Positions 8,750 through 18,060 of a stretch of DNA of 64,000 bases are shown in pieces. The translations under genes and the position numbers were made by a program. Position 1 is the stretch's first letter; every line of letters starts with the position of its first letter. The notes beneath the pieces were generated by a model. The model was not told the DNA's origin. It saw nothing but the letters and a program-made list of their open reading frames with translations, and searched no databases. This DNA comes from Bordetella sp. FB-8. Lineage in GTDB: Bacteria; Pseudomonadota; Gammaproteobacteria; Burkholderiales; Burkholderiaceae_B. The stretch lies in the NCBI RefSeq assembly GCF_000382185.1, contig NZ_KB907784.1, forward strand, positions 3,116,633 through 3,180,632. The letters are read 5' to 3'.

Positions 8750-9076
8750 ATGAAAACGACAGCAGATGCTTCCTTGCTCACGGATATTCGTGAGGTCAAT
8801 CTGTCTTACCTGCTTTTGGCTCAACGCATGCTGCGCGACGATTACGCGGCTTCCACTTTTCGTCTGGGCTTCAGCAAAGAGGTTGCCGACCTGTTGCTGC
8901 GCCTGACGCCAGCCCAGCTCATCAAACTGGCCAGTTCCAGTTCGCTCCTGTGCCGGTTCCGTTTCGACGACTACAACTTGCTGTCGGCTTTGACTCAGGA
9001 TGTGTTGGGCGGCGCGCTGCAGCAGGCCCATGCGACGATCCTGCTGGCCAAACAGCCGGTCGAAGAAATCGCCTGA
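8750..9076 (+). CDS. flhD: flagellar transcriptional activator subunit FlhD
   Basis: Forms the FlhD4C2 complex that activates class 2 flagellar promoters. 108 residues, similar to enterobacterial FlhD (about 116). The helices [20 protein letters not shown], then [20 protein letters not shown], are family-typical. GTAGAGGAG ends six bases before ATG 8750, a strong ribosome site. It is first in the flhDC operon and 24 bases before flhC. In Bordetella this operon (frlAB) is repressed by BvgAS; nothing in the sequence here proves that. Confidence 0.95.
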   Translation: MKTTADASLLTDIREVNLSYLLLAQRMLRDDYAASTFRLGFSKEVADLLLRLTPAQLIKLASSSSLLCRFRFDDYNLLSALTQDVLGGALQQAHATILLAKQPVEEIA

Positions 9077-9100
9077 TTCTTCTTTGGGCGGTGACTTCGT

Positions 9101-9676
9101 ATGGCAAGCAAAAGCGTATCGCAGGAAGCCGACGAGATTCTGTTGGCCAGCGCCATGATTACTCTTGGCGCGCGTCTGCAGGTTCTCGAGGCCGAGACAT
9201 CTCTCAGTCATGACCGCCTTGCGCGCCTGTACCGCGAAATTCGAGGCTGCTCGCCACCCAAGGGAATGCTGCCTTTTTCGGTCGACTGGTTCATGACCTG
9301 GCTGCCGAACATTCACTCGTCGCTGTTCTATAACGTGTATGCGTTCTTGAATCAGCGTACCGAGCGCAAAGGCATCCGCGCCACTATCGATGCATACCGA
9401 CTGTATCTGGAGCATGCTGCCGTCGAGAACGGTGAGGCCAGCGAGCCGGTGCTCAGTTTTACGCGGGCCTGGATGCTGGTGCGCTTCTTCGACAGCGACA
9501 TGTTGCAGCTTTCCGCTTGCCGGCAATGTGGCGGACACTTCATCGCGCACGCGCATGATCCGCAATCTGATTTTGTCTGTGCCATCTGCCGTCCGCCGCC
9601 GCGCGCGGGCAAGACTCGCGCCGCCAAGGCGCGCGGCGTCCAGGGCCGGCCCGGGCTGGAACCGACGCGTTCCTGA
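9101..9676 (+). CDS. flhC: flagellar transcriptional activator subunit FlhC
   Basis: The DNA-binding partner of FlhD. 191 residues with the zinc site intact: C140 and C143 (ACRQCGG), C160 and C163 (VCAICRP), matching E. coli C137/C140/C157/C160. The core CSPPKGMLPFSVDWFMTW is family-typical. The basic tail after residue 165 (RAGKTRAAKARG) is slightly longer than usual. Co-transcribed with flhD. Confidence 0.96.
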   Translation: MASKSVSQEADEILLASAMITLGARLQVLEAETSLSHDRLARLYREIRGCSPPKGMLPFSVDWFMTWLPNIHSSLFYNVYAFLNQRTERKGIRATIDAYRLYLEHAAVENGEASEPVLSFTRAWMLVRFFDSDMLQLSACRQCGGHFIAHAHDPQSDFVCAICRPPPRAGKTRAAKARGVQGRPGLEPTRS

Positions 9677-9791
9677 GCAAGCGCGTGGGTGCATGAATGT
9701 AAAGGCGGCAAATGAACCCGAAAAAACCCTGTAACTTGCCTTTTTATGAGAGGCCCCGCAGTGGACTATTCGAAATGGGCATTGAGTGCCG

Positions 9792-9811
9792 TAGATCTCC
9801 TGGAAGATCTA
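9792..9811. repeat. inverted repeat upstream of motA
   Basis: Arms TAGATCT (9792-9798) and AGATCTA (9805-9811) are exact reverse complements around a six-base loop. It lies in the 163-base flhC-motA gap, 28 bases before the motA start. No T-run follows, so it is not a standard terminator; it could be an operator or an mRNA hairpin in the motA leader. Confidence 0.5.
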
Positions 9812-9839
9812 TCTCTGTCGTAGTTAAGAGGCTCAAGTC

Positions 9840-10712
9840 GTGCTGATCGCTATTGGTTATATCGTTGTTCTTCTGTCTGTCGTAGGCAGCTTTGCCTTCG
9901 GCGGGGGGCACCTGGGCGCTCTCTATCAGCCTCTCGAATTCGTGATGATCGGCGGCTCGGGAGTCGGTGCGTTCATTGCAGGCAACAGCAAGAAATCGAT
10001 GGCCTCCGTGCGCAAAGCCATACCCATGGCGCTCAAGGGGGTGTCCTACAGCAAGGAGGTCTACATGGACCTGATGTCCTTGATGTACGTGGTGCTGAAC
10101 AAAGCGCGCCGCGAAGGCCTCATGTCCATCGAATCGCATATCGAGGATGCGGCGTCCAGTCCCATCTTCGCCGAATATCCGAAGATCGTGGGCGACGCAA
10201 ATCTGATGGAATTCATTACTGATTACTTGCGCATCATGATTAGCGGCAACATGAGCGCATTCGAAATCGAAACGCTCATGGACGAGGAAATAGAGACCTT
10301 TCGCCATGAGCGCGAGGTTCCGGTGCATGCTCTGCAGAGTGTGGCCGATGGCATGCCTGCCTTCGGCATCGTGGCAGCGGTGACGGGTGTGATCAAGGCG
10401 CTCGCAGCCGTCGACCAGCCGCCAGCAGTGCTGGGCGAATTGATCGCGCACGCCATGGTAGGTACTTTCTTGGGTATTTTGCTGGCCTACGGTTTCATAG
10501 GACCTTTCGCCTCGCGTGTCGAACGTTGCGTCTCGGAGACCGTCAAGGTGTTCGAGTGCGTCAAGGTGACCTTGCTGGCCAGCATGAACGGCTATCCACC
10601 GCAGTTGGCGGTGGAGTTTGGCCGCAAGGTGCTGTTTGCCGCGGTGCGTCCTTCCTTCTCCGAGTTGGAAGAGCACGTGCGCCAGGCCAAGACCGCGGGC
10701 GGCAAGGCCTGA
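9840..10712 (+). CDS. motA: flagellar motor stator protein MotA
   Basis: Inner-membrane stator subunit that forms the proton channel with MotB. 290 residues with four membrane segments (about 1-20, 33-50, 170-190, 200-222). Functional residues known from E. coli are at the same numbers: R90 and E98 in the cytoplasmic loop (touching FliG) and P173 and P222 near the channel. Start is GTG 9840 with AAGAGG eight bases upstream. The protein then reads MLIAIGYIVV, the normal MotA N-terminus. It is 12 bases ahead of motB. Confidence 0.97.
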   Translation: MLIAIGYIVVLLSVVGSFAFGGGHLGALYQPLEFVMIGGSGVGAFIAGNSKKSMASVRKAIPMALKGVSYSKEVYMDLMSLMYVVLNKARREGLMSIESHIEDAASSPIFAEYPKIVGDANLMEFITDYLRIMISGNMSAFEIETLMDEEIETFRHEREVPVHALQSVADGMPAFGIVAAVTGVIKALAAVDQPPAVLGELIAHAMVGTFLGILLAYGFIGPFASRVERCVSETVKVFECVKVTLLASMNGYPPQLAVEFGRKVLFAAVRPSFSELEEHVRQAKTAGGKA

Positions 10713-10724
10713 CGGAGTGGCGCA

Positions 10725-11717
10725 ATGAGTTCTGCCAATACTCACCGGGTCGTCATCCGTCGTAAAAAGAGCGGCGGTGGCGGTCATCATGGCGGCAGCT
10801 GGAAGATCGCTTATGCCGACTTCGTGACTGCCATGATGGCGTTTTTCCTGGTGATGTGGCTTATCAGCATTGTTCCCAAGGAAGAACTCAAGGGCATTGC
10901 CGAATATTTCCGCATGCCCTTGCGCGTGGCCTTGACGGGCGGCCCCAACCAATCGGCCGAGACCAGCGCCATCCCCGGTGGCGGCAAAGATCCGACCAAG
11001 AGTGACGGCGACGTTCGCAAAAGCGATGGCACGCGCATCGAGGTGCCGCCCAACCCAAGCACCGAATCCGATCGCCGCGATCGGCGCCGGCTGGAGAATT
11101 TGCGCAGGCATTTGGTTCAGGCCATGGAGTCGAACCCCGTACTGAACAAGTTCCGCCCGCAGTTGTTGGTGGATGTGACGACTGAAGGTTTGCGTATCCA
11201 GATCGTGGACAGCAAAAACCGACCCATGTTTGCCTTGGGCAGCGCTGAAGTCGAACCCTATATGCGCGACATTCTGCGTCAGCTCGCCCCTTTGCTCAAT
11301 GAAGTGCCCAACAAGATCAGCATCTCTGGCCATACCGACTCGACACCTTATGCTGGAGACCAGGCGGGCTACAGCAATTGGGAGCTTTCCTCGGACCGGG
11401 CCAATGCTTCGCGCCAGGAGTTGGTGGCGGCGGGCATGGACCCGAACAAGATAATCCGCGTGCAGGGCTTGGCCTCAAGCATGAGCTTGGTCAAGGACGA
11501 CCCTGCCGCGGCGATCAACCGGCGCATCAGTCTAGTATTGCTCAATTCCGAAGCGCTGCGGCGCATCGAAGAGGAAAACGCTACGGCAGCCGATGTGGCC
11601 AAGGGTATGATTGGTAGCGGCAGCGTAAAGATGCTCGAGCAGGCGCTGCCGCCCAAGGCGCCAAGCAGTGCGGCGGTTCCGCCCGCACCCACTCCGGTCA
11701 TACCTTCCAAACATTAG
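10725..11717 (+). CDS. motB: flagellar motor stator protein MotB
   Basis: Stator subunit anchored to peptidoglycan. One membrane helix (about 28-50) carries the proton-binding D32 ([20 protein letters not shown]), exactly the E. coli position. A linker/plug region follows and then an OmpA-like peptidoglycan-binding domain (about 150-275; [24 protein letters not shown]). The C-terminal tail is Pro/Ala-rich. 330 residues. Overlap and spacing suggest one operon with motA and the following cheY-like gene, whose start is eight bases past the motB stop. Confidence 0.97.
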   Translation: MSSANTHRVVIRRKKSGGGGHHGGSWKIAYADFVTAMMAFFLVMWLISIVPKEELKGIAEYFRMPLRVALTGGPNQSAETSAIPGGGKDPTKSDGDVRKSDGTRIEVPPNPSTESDRRDRRRLENLRRHLVQAMESNPVLNKFRPQLLVDVTTEGLRIQIVDSKNRPMFALGSAEVEPYMRDILRQLAPLLNEVPNKISISGHTDSTPYAGDQAGYSNWELSSDRANASRQELVAAGMDPNKIIRVQGLASSMSLVKDDPAAAINRRISLVLLNSEALRRIEEENATAADVAKGMIGSGSVKMLEQALPPKAPSSAAVPPAPTPVIPSKH

Positions 11718-11724
11718 GAAAGTC

Positions 11725-12105
11725 ATGGTTCCAAATATCCTCGTCGTAGACGATTCATTGACGATGCGCCTTATCGTGCAGGCAGCGATGGTGGGCGCCG
11801 GCTGGAAAGTCGTGCTCGCCAGCAACGGCAAGGAGGCCTTGGAAAAGTCCCAGAACGGTTCTTTCGACCTCGTGCTCAGCGACTGGAATATGCCGGTGAT
11901 GGGTGGCTTGGGATTCATCCAGGGTTTGCGTACTCAGCCTAAATACAAGGAGACGCCGGTCCTGGTGTTGACGACCGAGGAAGACGACGTCAGCAAGGCC
12001 GCCGCGCGTGAACTGAATGTGAGCGGGTGGGTGAACAAGCCTGTCGATCCCGAAGGATTGGTCGAATTCGTGGCCGAGCTGCTTGGCATCGCTCCGCCAA
12101 ACTGA
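11725..12105 (+). CDS. single-domain response regulator, CheY-like
   Basis: 126 residues from ATG 11725; an in-frame extension to 11668 overlaps motB and is discarded. All phosphorylation residues are present: D9/D10 (LVVDDS), D53 (LVLSDWNMP), T83/T84 and K105 (VNKPVD), so it should accept phosphate from CheA. It differs clearly from the second, canonical CheY at 16767 in helix 4-5, the FliM-binding face in E. coli. Possible roles are a phosphate sink or an accessory motor or kinase regulator. The position between motB and cheA puts it in the mot-che operon. Confidence 0.9.
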   Translation: MVPNILVVDDSLTMRLIVQAAMVGAGWKVVLASNGKEALEKSQNGSFDLVLSDWNMPVMGGLGFIQGLRTQPKYKETPVLVLTTEEDDVSKAAARELNVSGWVNKPVDPEGLVEFVAELLGIAPPN

Positions 12106-12154
12106 GCCGCTTGCACAACACCGTCTCAATATTCATAAATAAAAGGCGATCCGT

Positions 12155-14248
12155 ATGTCTGGTCTGGACCTCAGTCAGTTTTACGAGACCTTCTTCGATG
12201 AAGCCGATGAATTGCTGGCTCAGATGGAGCAGCTATTGCTGCAGCTCGATGTCCAGGCGCCGGACATCGAGCAGCTCAATGCCATTTTCCGCGCGGCGCA
12301 CTCGATCAAGGGGGGGGCGGCGACGTTCGGCACGTTTCAAAAGCTGGCCGAAACCACGCATTTGCTGGAAAACCTGCTGGATGCCATTCGTCGCCAAGAC
12401 ATGGTGCTGCGTGCCGACATGGTGGATATTTTTCTGGAAACCAAGGACGTGTTAAAGAGCCAGCTCGATGCCTACCGCGCCTCGCAGGAGCCTGAGGAGG
12501 CTGTATACGAACGTATCTGCGCCGTGCTGCGGCAGTTGGCCCAGGAGGACGGCGCGCCCGCTGGCGGCGCAGGGCCTGCGGCCGCGCCTGTCGCTGTGGC
12601 CGCGCCTGTTGTTGCGCAGCAGCCCATGTACATGCCCGCGGCATCGGCCAGCGGCACGAGCGAGAAGCCGACTTGCGTGCGCATCCGCGACGTGGGCGGC
12701 AAGGATGCGCAAGCGCTGCTCGATGAGATGGGCAACCTGGGCCAGGTGCTGCATAGCCAGAGCAAGGGTGGTGGTCTGGCGGTATGGGTGCAGACCACGT
12801 GTTCGGTGGCCGATATTGAAGCGGTGTGCTGCTTTATCGTCAATGCCGATCAGTTGCGCGTGACCCACGAAGCGGTGCCGGCGTCGGCCGGGCCGGATGT
12901 GGTGTCGCAATTTGAGGCGGCCGCTTCGAGCTTTACGCCTCAGGACGGGCCGGCGCCCACGTCTGCGACGGCGCTGGCCAGCCCGGCCCGTGCCGCGGCG
13001 CCCACGCCGCCCAAGGCGGCTGCCCCGGCTGCCGCGCCGCATGCGGACAAGGAGTCGACCTCCATTCGCGTCGGCGTGGAGAAGGTCGACCAGATCATCA
13101 ATCTGGTGGGCGAACTGGTCATCACCCAGGCCATGCTGACGCAGACGGCCTCGACGCTGGACCCGGTGGTGCACGATCGCCTGCTCAACGGTCTGGAGCA
13201 GCTCGAGCGCAACGCGCGCGATTTGCAGGAATCGGTCATGTCCATCCGCATGATGCCGATGGATTACGTATTCAGCCGTTTCCCGCGCGTGGTGCGCGAT
13301 CTGGCCGGCAAGATGGGCAAGCAGATCGAGCTGGAGACGCACGGGCGCGCCACGGAGCTGGACAAGAGCCTGATCGAGCGCATCATCGATCCGCTCACGC
13401 ATTTGGTGCGCAATAGCCTGGATCACGGCATCGAGACGCCCGACAAGCGTATTGCCGCCGACAAGGATCCGGTGGGCAAGCTGACCTTGTCGGCCCAGCA
13501 CCATGGCGGCAACATTGTCATTCAGGTGACCGACGATGGCGCGGGCTTGAACCGCGAGCGCATTCTGAAGAAGGCCCTGGAGCAGGGCATTGCGGTCAGC
13601 GAGAGCATGCCCGACGAAGAGGTCTGGCAGTTGATTTTCGCGCCGGGTTTTTCCACGGCCGAGAAGATCACCGATGTGTCCGGGCGCGGTGTGGGCATGG
13701 ACGTGGTGCGCCGCAATATCCAGGACATGGGCGGCCATGTCCAGCTCTCCAGCCGCGCGGGGCAGGGCACGACCACGCGCATCGTGCTGCCGCTGACGCT
13801 GGCCATTTTGGATGGGATGTCGGTGCGGGTGGGCACCGAGACGTTCATTCTGCCGCTCAATCACGTGACCGAATCGATGCAGCCCACGCAGGACCAGATC
13901 TATACCGTGGCGGGCGATGAGCGCGTGCTGCATGTGCGCGGAGAGTACCTGCCTTTGGTGGAGATGCATCGCGCATTTTCTGTCGGCCATGCGCAGCAAG
14001 ATCCCACGCAGGCCATCGCGGTGATCATGCAGGCCGAGGACAAGCGCTTTGCCTTGCTGGTGGACCATTTGGTGGGGCAGCACCAGGTTGTGGTCAAGAA
14101 CCTGGAGGCCAACTATCGCAAGGTGCCCGGCATTTCCGCGGCCACCATCATGGGCGACGGCAGCGTGGCGCTGATCGTCGATGTGTTTGCGTTGGCTCGG
14201 GCCAATCGTGAAAAATGGTCGTCCGCGGCCGAAACCGTTTTGAACTGA
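12155..14248 (+). CDS. cheA: chemotaxis histidine kinase CheA
   Basis: 697 residues. Domains: Hpt/P1 with phospho-accepting H49 (FRAAHSIKGGAATFG); a P2-like response-regulator binding region about 168-235; two Ala/Pro-rich linkers (about 130-165 and 245-300); P3 dimerisation from about 301 (VEKVDQIINLVGELV); the P4 ATPase with N box HLVRNSLDHGIE near 415, G1 DDGAGLN near 460 and GFSTAEKITDVSGRGVGMDV near 499; and the CheW-like P5 to the end. All catalytic boxes are intact. It phosphorylates CheY and CheB in response to receptors coupled by CheW, and heads cheA-W-R-B-Y-Z. Confidence 0.97.
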   Translation: MSGLDLSQFYETFFDEADELLAQMEQLLLQLDVQAPDIEQLNAIFRAAHSIKGGAATFGTFQKLAETTHLLENLLDAIRRQDMVLRADMVDIFLETKDVLKSQLDAYRASQEPEEAVYERICAVLRQLAQEDGAPAGGAGPAAAPVAVAAPVVAQQPMYMPAASASGTSEKPTCVRIRDVGGKDAQALLDEMGNLGQVLHSQSKGGGLAVWVQTTCSVADIEAVCCFIVNADQLRVTHEAVPASAGPDVVSQFEAAASSFTPQDGPAPTSATALASPARAAAPTPPKAAAPAAAPHADKESTSIRVGVEKVDQIINLVGELVITQAMLTQTASTLDPVVHDRLLNGLEQLERNARDLQESVMSIRMMPMDYVFSRFPRVVRDLAGKMGKQIELETHGRATELDKSLIERIIDPLTHLVRNSLDHGIETPDKRIAADKDPVGKLTLSAQHHGGNIVIQVTDDGAGLNRERILKKALEQGIAVSESMPDEEVWQLIFAPGFSTAEKITDVSGRGVGMDVVRRNIQDMGGHVQLSSRAGQGTTTRIVLPLTLAILDGMSVRVGTETFILPLNHVTESMQPTQDQIYTVAGDERVLHVRGEYLPLVEMHRAFSVGHAQQDPTQAIAVIMQAEDKRFALLVDHLVGQHQVVVKNLEANYRKVPGISAATIMGDGSVALIVDVFALARANREKWSSAAETVLN
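12452..12455. other. no separate gene: strongly biased antisense frame across cheA-cheB
   Basis: An open minus-strand frame of about 1325 codons spans 12452-16429. It is a by-product of GC-rich third codon positions in cheA, cheW, cheR and cheB on the plus strand. It has no family resemblance or ribosome site and is not annotated as a gene; this entry only marks its left end. Confidence 0.2.
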
Positions 14249-14263
14249 CAGGAGTTCAGCAAT

Positions 14264-14764
14264 ATGGCAGCCTCTCCCCGAATCGATACCACGCGCGCCG
14301 AAGACACGGGACACGAATTCCTGGTTTTCGCCCTGGGCGAGGAAGAATACGGCATTGACATCCTGAAGGTGCAGGAAATCCGCGGCTACGATGCCGACGT
14401 GGTGACCCGCATCGCCAATGTGCCGCCTTTCATCAAGGGTGTGACCAATCTGCGCGGCATCATCGTGCCCATCGTCGACCTGCGCATCAAATTCAACCTG
14501 GGCAAGGTGGAATACACCGAGCAGACGGTGGTGATCATTCTCAATTTGAGCACCCGGGTGGTAGGCATAGTCGTTGACGGCGTATCGGACGTACTCATGC
14601 TCAATGCCGCACAGATTCGTCCCGCACCGGAGTTCGGCCAGACCTTGTCGACCGAATACCTGACTGGCCTGGGCACGATCGACGACCGCATGCTGATCCT
14701 GGTCGACATCGAGAAACTGATGACCAGCGACGAAATGGCGCTGGTGGAAAAAGTGGCGGCCTGA
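14264..14764 (+). CDS. cheW: chemotaxis coupling protein CheW
   Basis: 166 residues of a single SH3-like CheW domain ([53 protein letters not shown]). It links chemoreceptors to CheA. AGGAG occurs 12 bases before the ATG. Sixteen bases separate it from cheA and 18 from cheR. In many relatives a receptor gene sits between cheW and cheR; here there is none. Confidence 0.97.
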   Translation: MAASPRIDTTRAEDTGHEFLVFALGEEEYGIDILKVQEIRGYDADVVTRIANVPPFIKGVTNLRGIIVPIVDLRIKFNLGKVEYTEQTVVIILNLSTRVVGIVVDGVSDVLMLNAAQIRPAPEFGQTLSTEYLTGLGTIDDRMLILVDIEKLMTSDEMALVEKVAA

Positions 14765-14782
14765 TTCCGCAGCGGGGGTTCG

Positions 14783-15631
14783 ATGGCATCTTCCCAGGCG
14801 GTGGGTTCTTCTCCGGAACGTCAATTCGATTTCCGGGACAACGATTTCGCGCGCGTGCGAAAGATGATCTATGCGCGCGCAGGGATATCGCTGGGTGAAC
14901 ACAAGCGTGAAATGGTCTACAGCCGCCTGGCCAGGCGGCTGCGCGCGCTCAGTGTGCAGGATTTTTCCAGCTACCTGGATACGCTCGAAGGCGAAAACGG
15001 CTCCCCGGAATGGGAGCATTTCACCAACGCGCTGACCACTAACTTGACTTCGTTTTTCCGGGAAGCCCATCATTTCCCCATTCTGGCCGATCTTGTACGC
15101 AAGAAGCAGGGGTCGGTATCGGTATGGTGCTGCGCAGCCTCGACGGGCGAAGAGCCGTATTCGATCGCAATCACCATGGCCGAGGCCTTGGGCGGCAAGA
15201 CCTCGGGGTGCGAAGTGCTGGCGACCGATATCGACACCAATTGCCTGAACCGCGCCCGGGCTGGAACGTATCCGTTCGAGCGCGTATCCAAGTTGCCGGA
15301 GGCGCAGCTCAAGAAATACTTCCTGCGCGGCAAGGGCGGCAATGATGGGCAGGTAAAAGTCAGGCCCGCGCTGCAGGACATGGTCAGCTTCGAGACGTTG
15401 AATCTGCTGGCCGACAAGTGGTCGATACAGGGTAGTTTCGACGCGATATTCTGCCGCAACGTGATGATCTATTTCGACAAGCCTACTCAGGCCAAGATAC
15501 TGCAGCGCTTTGCGCCGTTGCTCAAGCCGGGCGGATTGCTGTTTGCCGGCCACTCGGAGAATTTCACCTACATCAGCAAGAATTTCCGTCTGCGCGGGCA
15601 GACAGTGTACGAGTGCGTGTCTCAGCCATAA
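14783..15631 (+). CDS. cheR: chemoreceptor glutamate methyltransferase CheR
   Basis: Methylates glutamates of receptors with S-adenosylmethionine to adapt signalling. 282 residues: an N-terminal helical domain (15-90) and a SAM-binding domain with VWCCAASTGEEPYSIAI, ATDID and DAIFCRNVMIYFD, all family motifs. The ATG at 14783 follows a GGGGG stretch. Its partner esterase cheB follows after 21 bases; cheD is absent from between them. Confidence 0.97.
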   Translation: MASSQAVGSSPERQFDFRDNDFARVRKMIYARAGISLGEHKREMVYSRLARRLRALSVQDFSSYLDTLEGENGSPEWEHFTNALTTNLTSFFREAHHFPILADLVRKKQGSVSVWCCAASTGEEPYSIAITMAEALGGKTSGCEVLATDIDTNCLNRARAGTYPFERVSKLPEAQLKKYFLRGKGGNDGQVKVRPALQDMVSFETLNLLADKWSIQGSFDAIFCRNVMIYFDKPTQAKILQRFAPLLKPGGLLFAGHSENFTYISKNFRLRGQTVYECVSQP

Positions 15632-15652
15632 GGGCGCACGGGCAGACAAAAC

Positions 15653-16708
15653 ATGAAAAAAATCAAAGTTCTGTGCGTGGACGATTCTGCGCTGGTACGC
15701 GGCCTGATGACGGAAATCATCAACAGCCATCCGGACATGGAAGTCGTGGCGACGGCTCCTGATCCTCTGGTCGCGCGCGATCTGATCAAGCAGCATGATC
15801 CCGACGTCCTGACTCTGGACGTGGAAATGCCGCGTATGGACGGCCTGGATTTTCTCGAACGCCTCATGCGCCTGCGACCCATGCCGGTGATCATGGTTTC
15901 GTCGCTGACCGAGCGCGGCGGCGAGACCACGCTGCGCGCGCTGGAGCTGGGGGCGATTGATTTCGTTACCAAGCCCAAGCTGGGTATCCGTGACGGCCTG
16001 ATGGAATACAGCGAGACGATCGCGGAGAAGATTCGTGCGGCCTCTCGCAGCAAGCTGCGCCCGCCTGCCCCCGCCAATGCCGCGCCGCCCGTGGTGCGCT
16101 CCCGAGGCCCGCTGGCCAGCTCGGAAAAACTGGTCATCATCGGGGCGTCCACCGGGGGTACCGAGGCGATCAAGGACGTACTGACGCCGATGCCGCCGGA
16201 CAGTCCTGCCATTCTCATCACGCAGCATATGCCGGCCGGTTTCACCAAGTCTTTCGCCCAACGTCTGGACAGCATGTGCTCGGTGACGGTGCGCGAGGGC
16301 GTGCACGGAGAACGTGTCCTGCCTGGGCATGTCTACTTGGCTCCAGGCGGCGAAACGCACATGCGGCTGGGCCGCAGCGGCGCCAACTACGTGATCGAAC
16401 TGATTGCGTCCGAGCCGGTCAACCGGCACCGGCCTTCGGTTGACGTACTATTTCACTCCGCTGCGGAGGCAGCAGGCCGCAATGCTATCGGAGTCATCCT
16501 CACGGGCATGGGCAAGGACGGCGCCGCCGGATTGCTGGCCATGCACAAGGCGGGGGCCTATACCATTGCCCAGGACGAGGCCAGCTGCGTTGTATTCGGC
16601 ATGCCGCGCGAGGCGATTGCCATGGGCGGGGCGTCCGAGGTGTTGCCTTTGTCGCGGATCAGCGATCGGCTCCTGGAACGCCTCGAAGACCGGGGACACC
16701 GGGTTTGA
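15653..16708 (+). CDS. cheB: chemotaxis response regulator methylesterase/deamidase CheB
   Basis: 351 residues. A receiver domain (1-125) has phospho-acceptor D56 ([12 protein letters not shown]). A linker follows and then the esterase domain with the catalytic triad S166 (GASTGGTEA), H192 (TQHMPAGF) and D289 (GMGKDGAAG). It removes methyl groups from receptors and, in many bacteria, deamidates glutamines, which matters here because no cheD is present in the cluster. Confidence 0.97.
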   Translation: MKKIKVLCVDDSALVRGLMTEIINSHPDMEVVATAPDPLVARDLIKQHDPDVLTLDVEMPRMDGLDFLERLMRLRPMPVIMVSSLTERGGETTLRALELGAIDFVTKPKLGIRDGLMEYSETIAEKIRAASRSKLRPPAPANAAPPVVRSRGPLASSEKLVIIGASTGGTEAIKDVLTPMPPDSPAILITQHMPAGFTKSFAQRLDSMCSVTVREGVHGERVLPGHVYLAPGGETHMRLGRSGANYVIELIASEPVNRHRPSVDVLFHSAAEAAGRNAIGVILTGMGKDGAAGLLAMHKAGAYTIAQDEASCVVFGMPREAIAMGGASEVLPLSRISDRLLERLEDRGHRV

Positions 16709-16766
16709 TATCTACGAGGCTCCTGCTTGTGGATGGAGCCTCGACTTATTATTTTTTGGAGCCATG

Positions 16767-17156
16767 ATGGTAGACAAGAGTTTGAAGATTCTGGTGGTGG
16801 ATGACTTTCCCACCATGCGCCGTATCGTCCGCAACCTGCTCAAGGAGCTGGGTTTCGAGAATGTGGACGAGGCAGAGGATGGTGCGCAGGGTCTGGAAAA
16901 ACTGCGTACCGGCGGTTTCCAGTTTGTGGTCTCCGATTGGAACATGCCCAATCTCGATGGGCTGGAGATGCTCAAGCAGATACGGGTCGATCCGAATTTG
17001 AAGGACCTGCCGGTGCTGATGGTGACGGCCGAGGCCAAGAAGGAAAACATTGTCGCGGCGGCTCAAGCAGGCGCCAACGGCTATGTGGTTAAGCCTTTTA
17101 CTTCCGCTACGCTGGAAGAAAAGCTGAACAAGATTTTTGAAAAAATGGCCGGTTGA
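16767..17156 (+). CDS. cheY: chemotaxis response regulator CheY
   Basis: 129 residues, the same length as E. coli CheY and close to it throughout ([19 protein letters not shown], then RNLLKELGF). D12/D13, phospho-acceptor D57 (VVSDWNMPN), T87 and K109 are at identical numbers. GGAG ends five bases before ATG 16767; an adjacent ATG at 16764 would leave only two bases. A very long in-frame extension from 16404 overlaps cheB and is discarded. Phospho-CheY binds FliM to change rotation. Confidence 0.97.
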   Translation: MVDKSLKILVVDDFPTMRRIVRNLLKELGFENVDEAEDGAQGLEKLRTGGFQFVVSDWNMPNLDGLEMLKQIRVDPNLKDLPVLMVTAEAKKENIVAAAQAGANGYVVKPFTSATLEEKLNKIFEKMAG

Positions 17157-17163
17157 GGTAGCT

Positions 17164-17838
17164 ATGAGCGCCGAAAGCATGCCCGAAGCTGGAAATACGC
17201 CTGCCCAAGCAGAGTCCGTCGGTTCAGCCGGGGCTCTTGACCTGATACACCGCATCGCTTCGCTCACGCGCATGCTGCGCGAAAATATGCGCGAACTGGG
17301 TCTGGACCAGGCAATTAAGAACGCCGCCGAGGCAATTCCGGATGCGCGCGATCGCCTTCGCTATGTCGCCCAGATGACAGAGAAGGCCGCCAACCGTGTA
17401 CTCAATGCCACGGACGCCGCCGGCCCCATCCAGGATGGCCTGACACGTACCGCGCGCAGCCTGGACGAACGCTGGGATGCCTGGTTTGCGCAGCCCATCG
17501 AAATGGACGCGGCCCGGCAGCTCGTGAAAGACACCCGTAGTTTCCTGGTCGACGTGCCGGTGCAGGCGCAGGCCACGCAGTCGCATCTGATGGAAATCGT
17601 CATGGCGCAGGATTTTCAGGATCTGACGGGTCAGGTGATCATGCGAATGATGGACGTGGTGGGCGCGATTGAACGCGAACTGCTGCAAGTACTGCTGGAT
17701 AACGCCGATATTTCCAGCGAACGCCGCGAAGAAGTCAATTCGTTGCTCAACGGCCCGCAAGTCAACACCGAGGGCAAGACCGACGTGGTTACCAGCCAGG
17801 ATCAGGTCGACGACCTGCTGGCGAGCCTGGGTTTTTAA
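17164..17838 (+). CDS. cheZ: CheY-P phosphatase CheZ
   Basis: Dephosphorylates CheY. 224 residues from ATG 17164, with GAGGTAG just upstream; the longer frame from 17137 overlaps cheY. The catalytic helix [19 protein letters not shown] carries the Asp/Gln pair known from E. coli (D143/Q147), and the C-terminal [14 protein letters not shown] is the CheY-binding helix. Seven bases separate it from cheY. It closes the che operon. Confidence 0.96.
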   Translation: MSAESMPEAGNTPAQAESVGSAGALDLIHRIASLTRMLRENMRELGLDQAIKNAAEAIPDARDRLRYVAQMTEKAANRVLNATDAAGPIQDGLTRTARSLDERWDAWFAQPIEMDAARQLVKDTRSFLVDVPVQAQATQSHLMEIVMAQDFQDLTGQVIMRMMDVVGAIERELLQVLLDNADISSERREEVNSLLNGPQVNTEGKTDVVTSQDQVDDLLASLGF

Positions 17839-17908
17839 GGTTTTGGGCATCCATTTCGGGCAGCGTGCAGGCAATGCCCCTGCGCTGAGCCTTGGACCTG
17901 TCGGTTTC

Positions 17909-17976
17909 GAGGGGGGGGCTTTTGCTCTGGGGGGAGGGGGCGGCGGTAGTAAATAACCCCGCTTTCCCCCCCCTTC
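17909..17976. repeat. G8 / C8 homopolymer tracts between cheZ and flhB
   Basis: Eight G at 17911-17918, six G at 17929-17934, five G at 17936-17940 and eight C at 17966-17973, in a 222-base gap. The G8 and C8 tracts can pair as a stem with a 47-base loop. The clustered G-runs on the plus strand could also form a G-quadruplex. No open frame crosses them, so slippage would not switch a protein; it could affect flhB transcription or act as an imperfect terminator. Confidence 0.6.
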
Positions 17977-18060
17977 TTGCATGATCGTAGGCGCGCTTGC
18001 CAGCCTAGAATTTCGTCGGATGGCCTACTTTCTTGACTGGCCGCGAATTTCAGCGCGAGC

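Noticed and set aside
9677..9839. Possible sigma28 promoter for motA
   Set aside because: TAAAGG and CCCGAAAA occur but with 13-base spacing; GCCGTAGA at 9788 has no -35 partner. Not strong enough to annotate.
12452..16429. Minus-strand open frame of about 1325 codons opposite cheA-cheW-cheR-cheB
   Set aside because: All four plus-strand genes are unmistakable and complete. The antisense frame has no recognisable domain and follows from GC-rich codon positions.
17911..17973. Phase-variable gene controlled by the G8/C8 tracts
   Set aside because: No coding frame crosses the tracts; only a transcriptional or structural effect remains possible.
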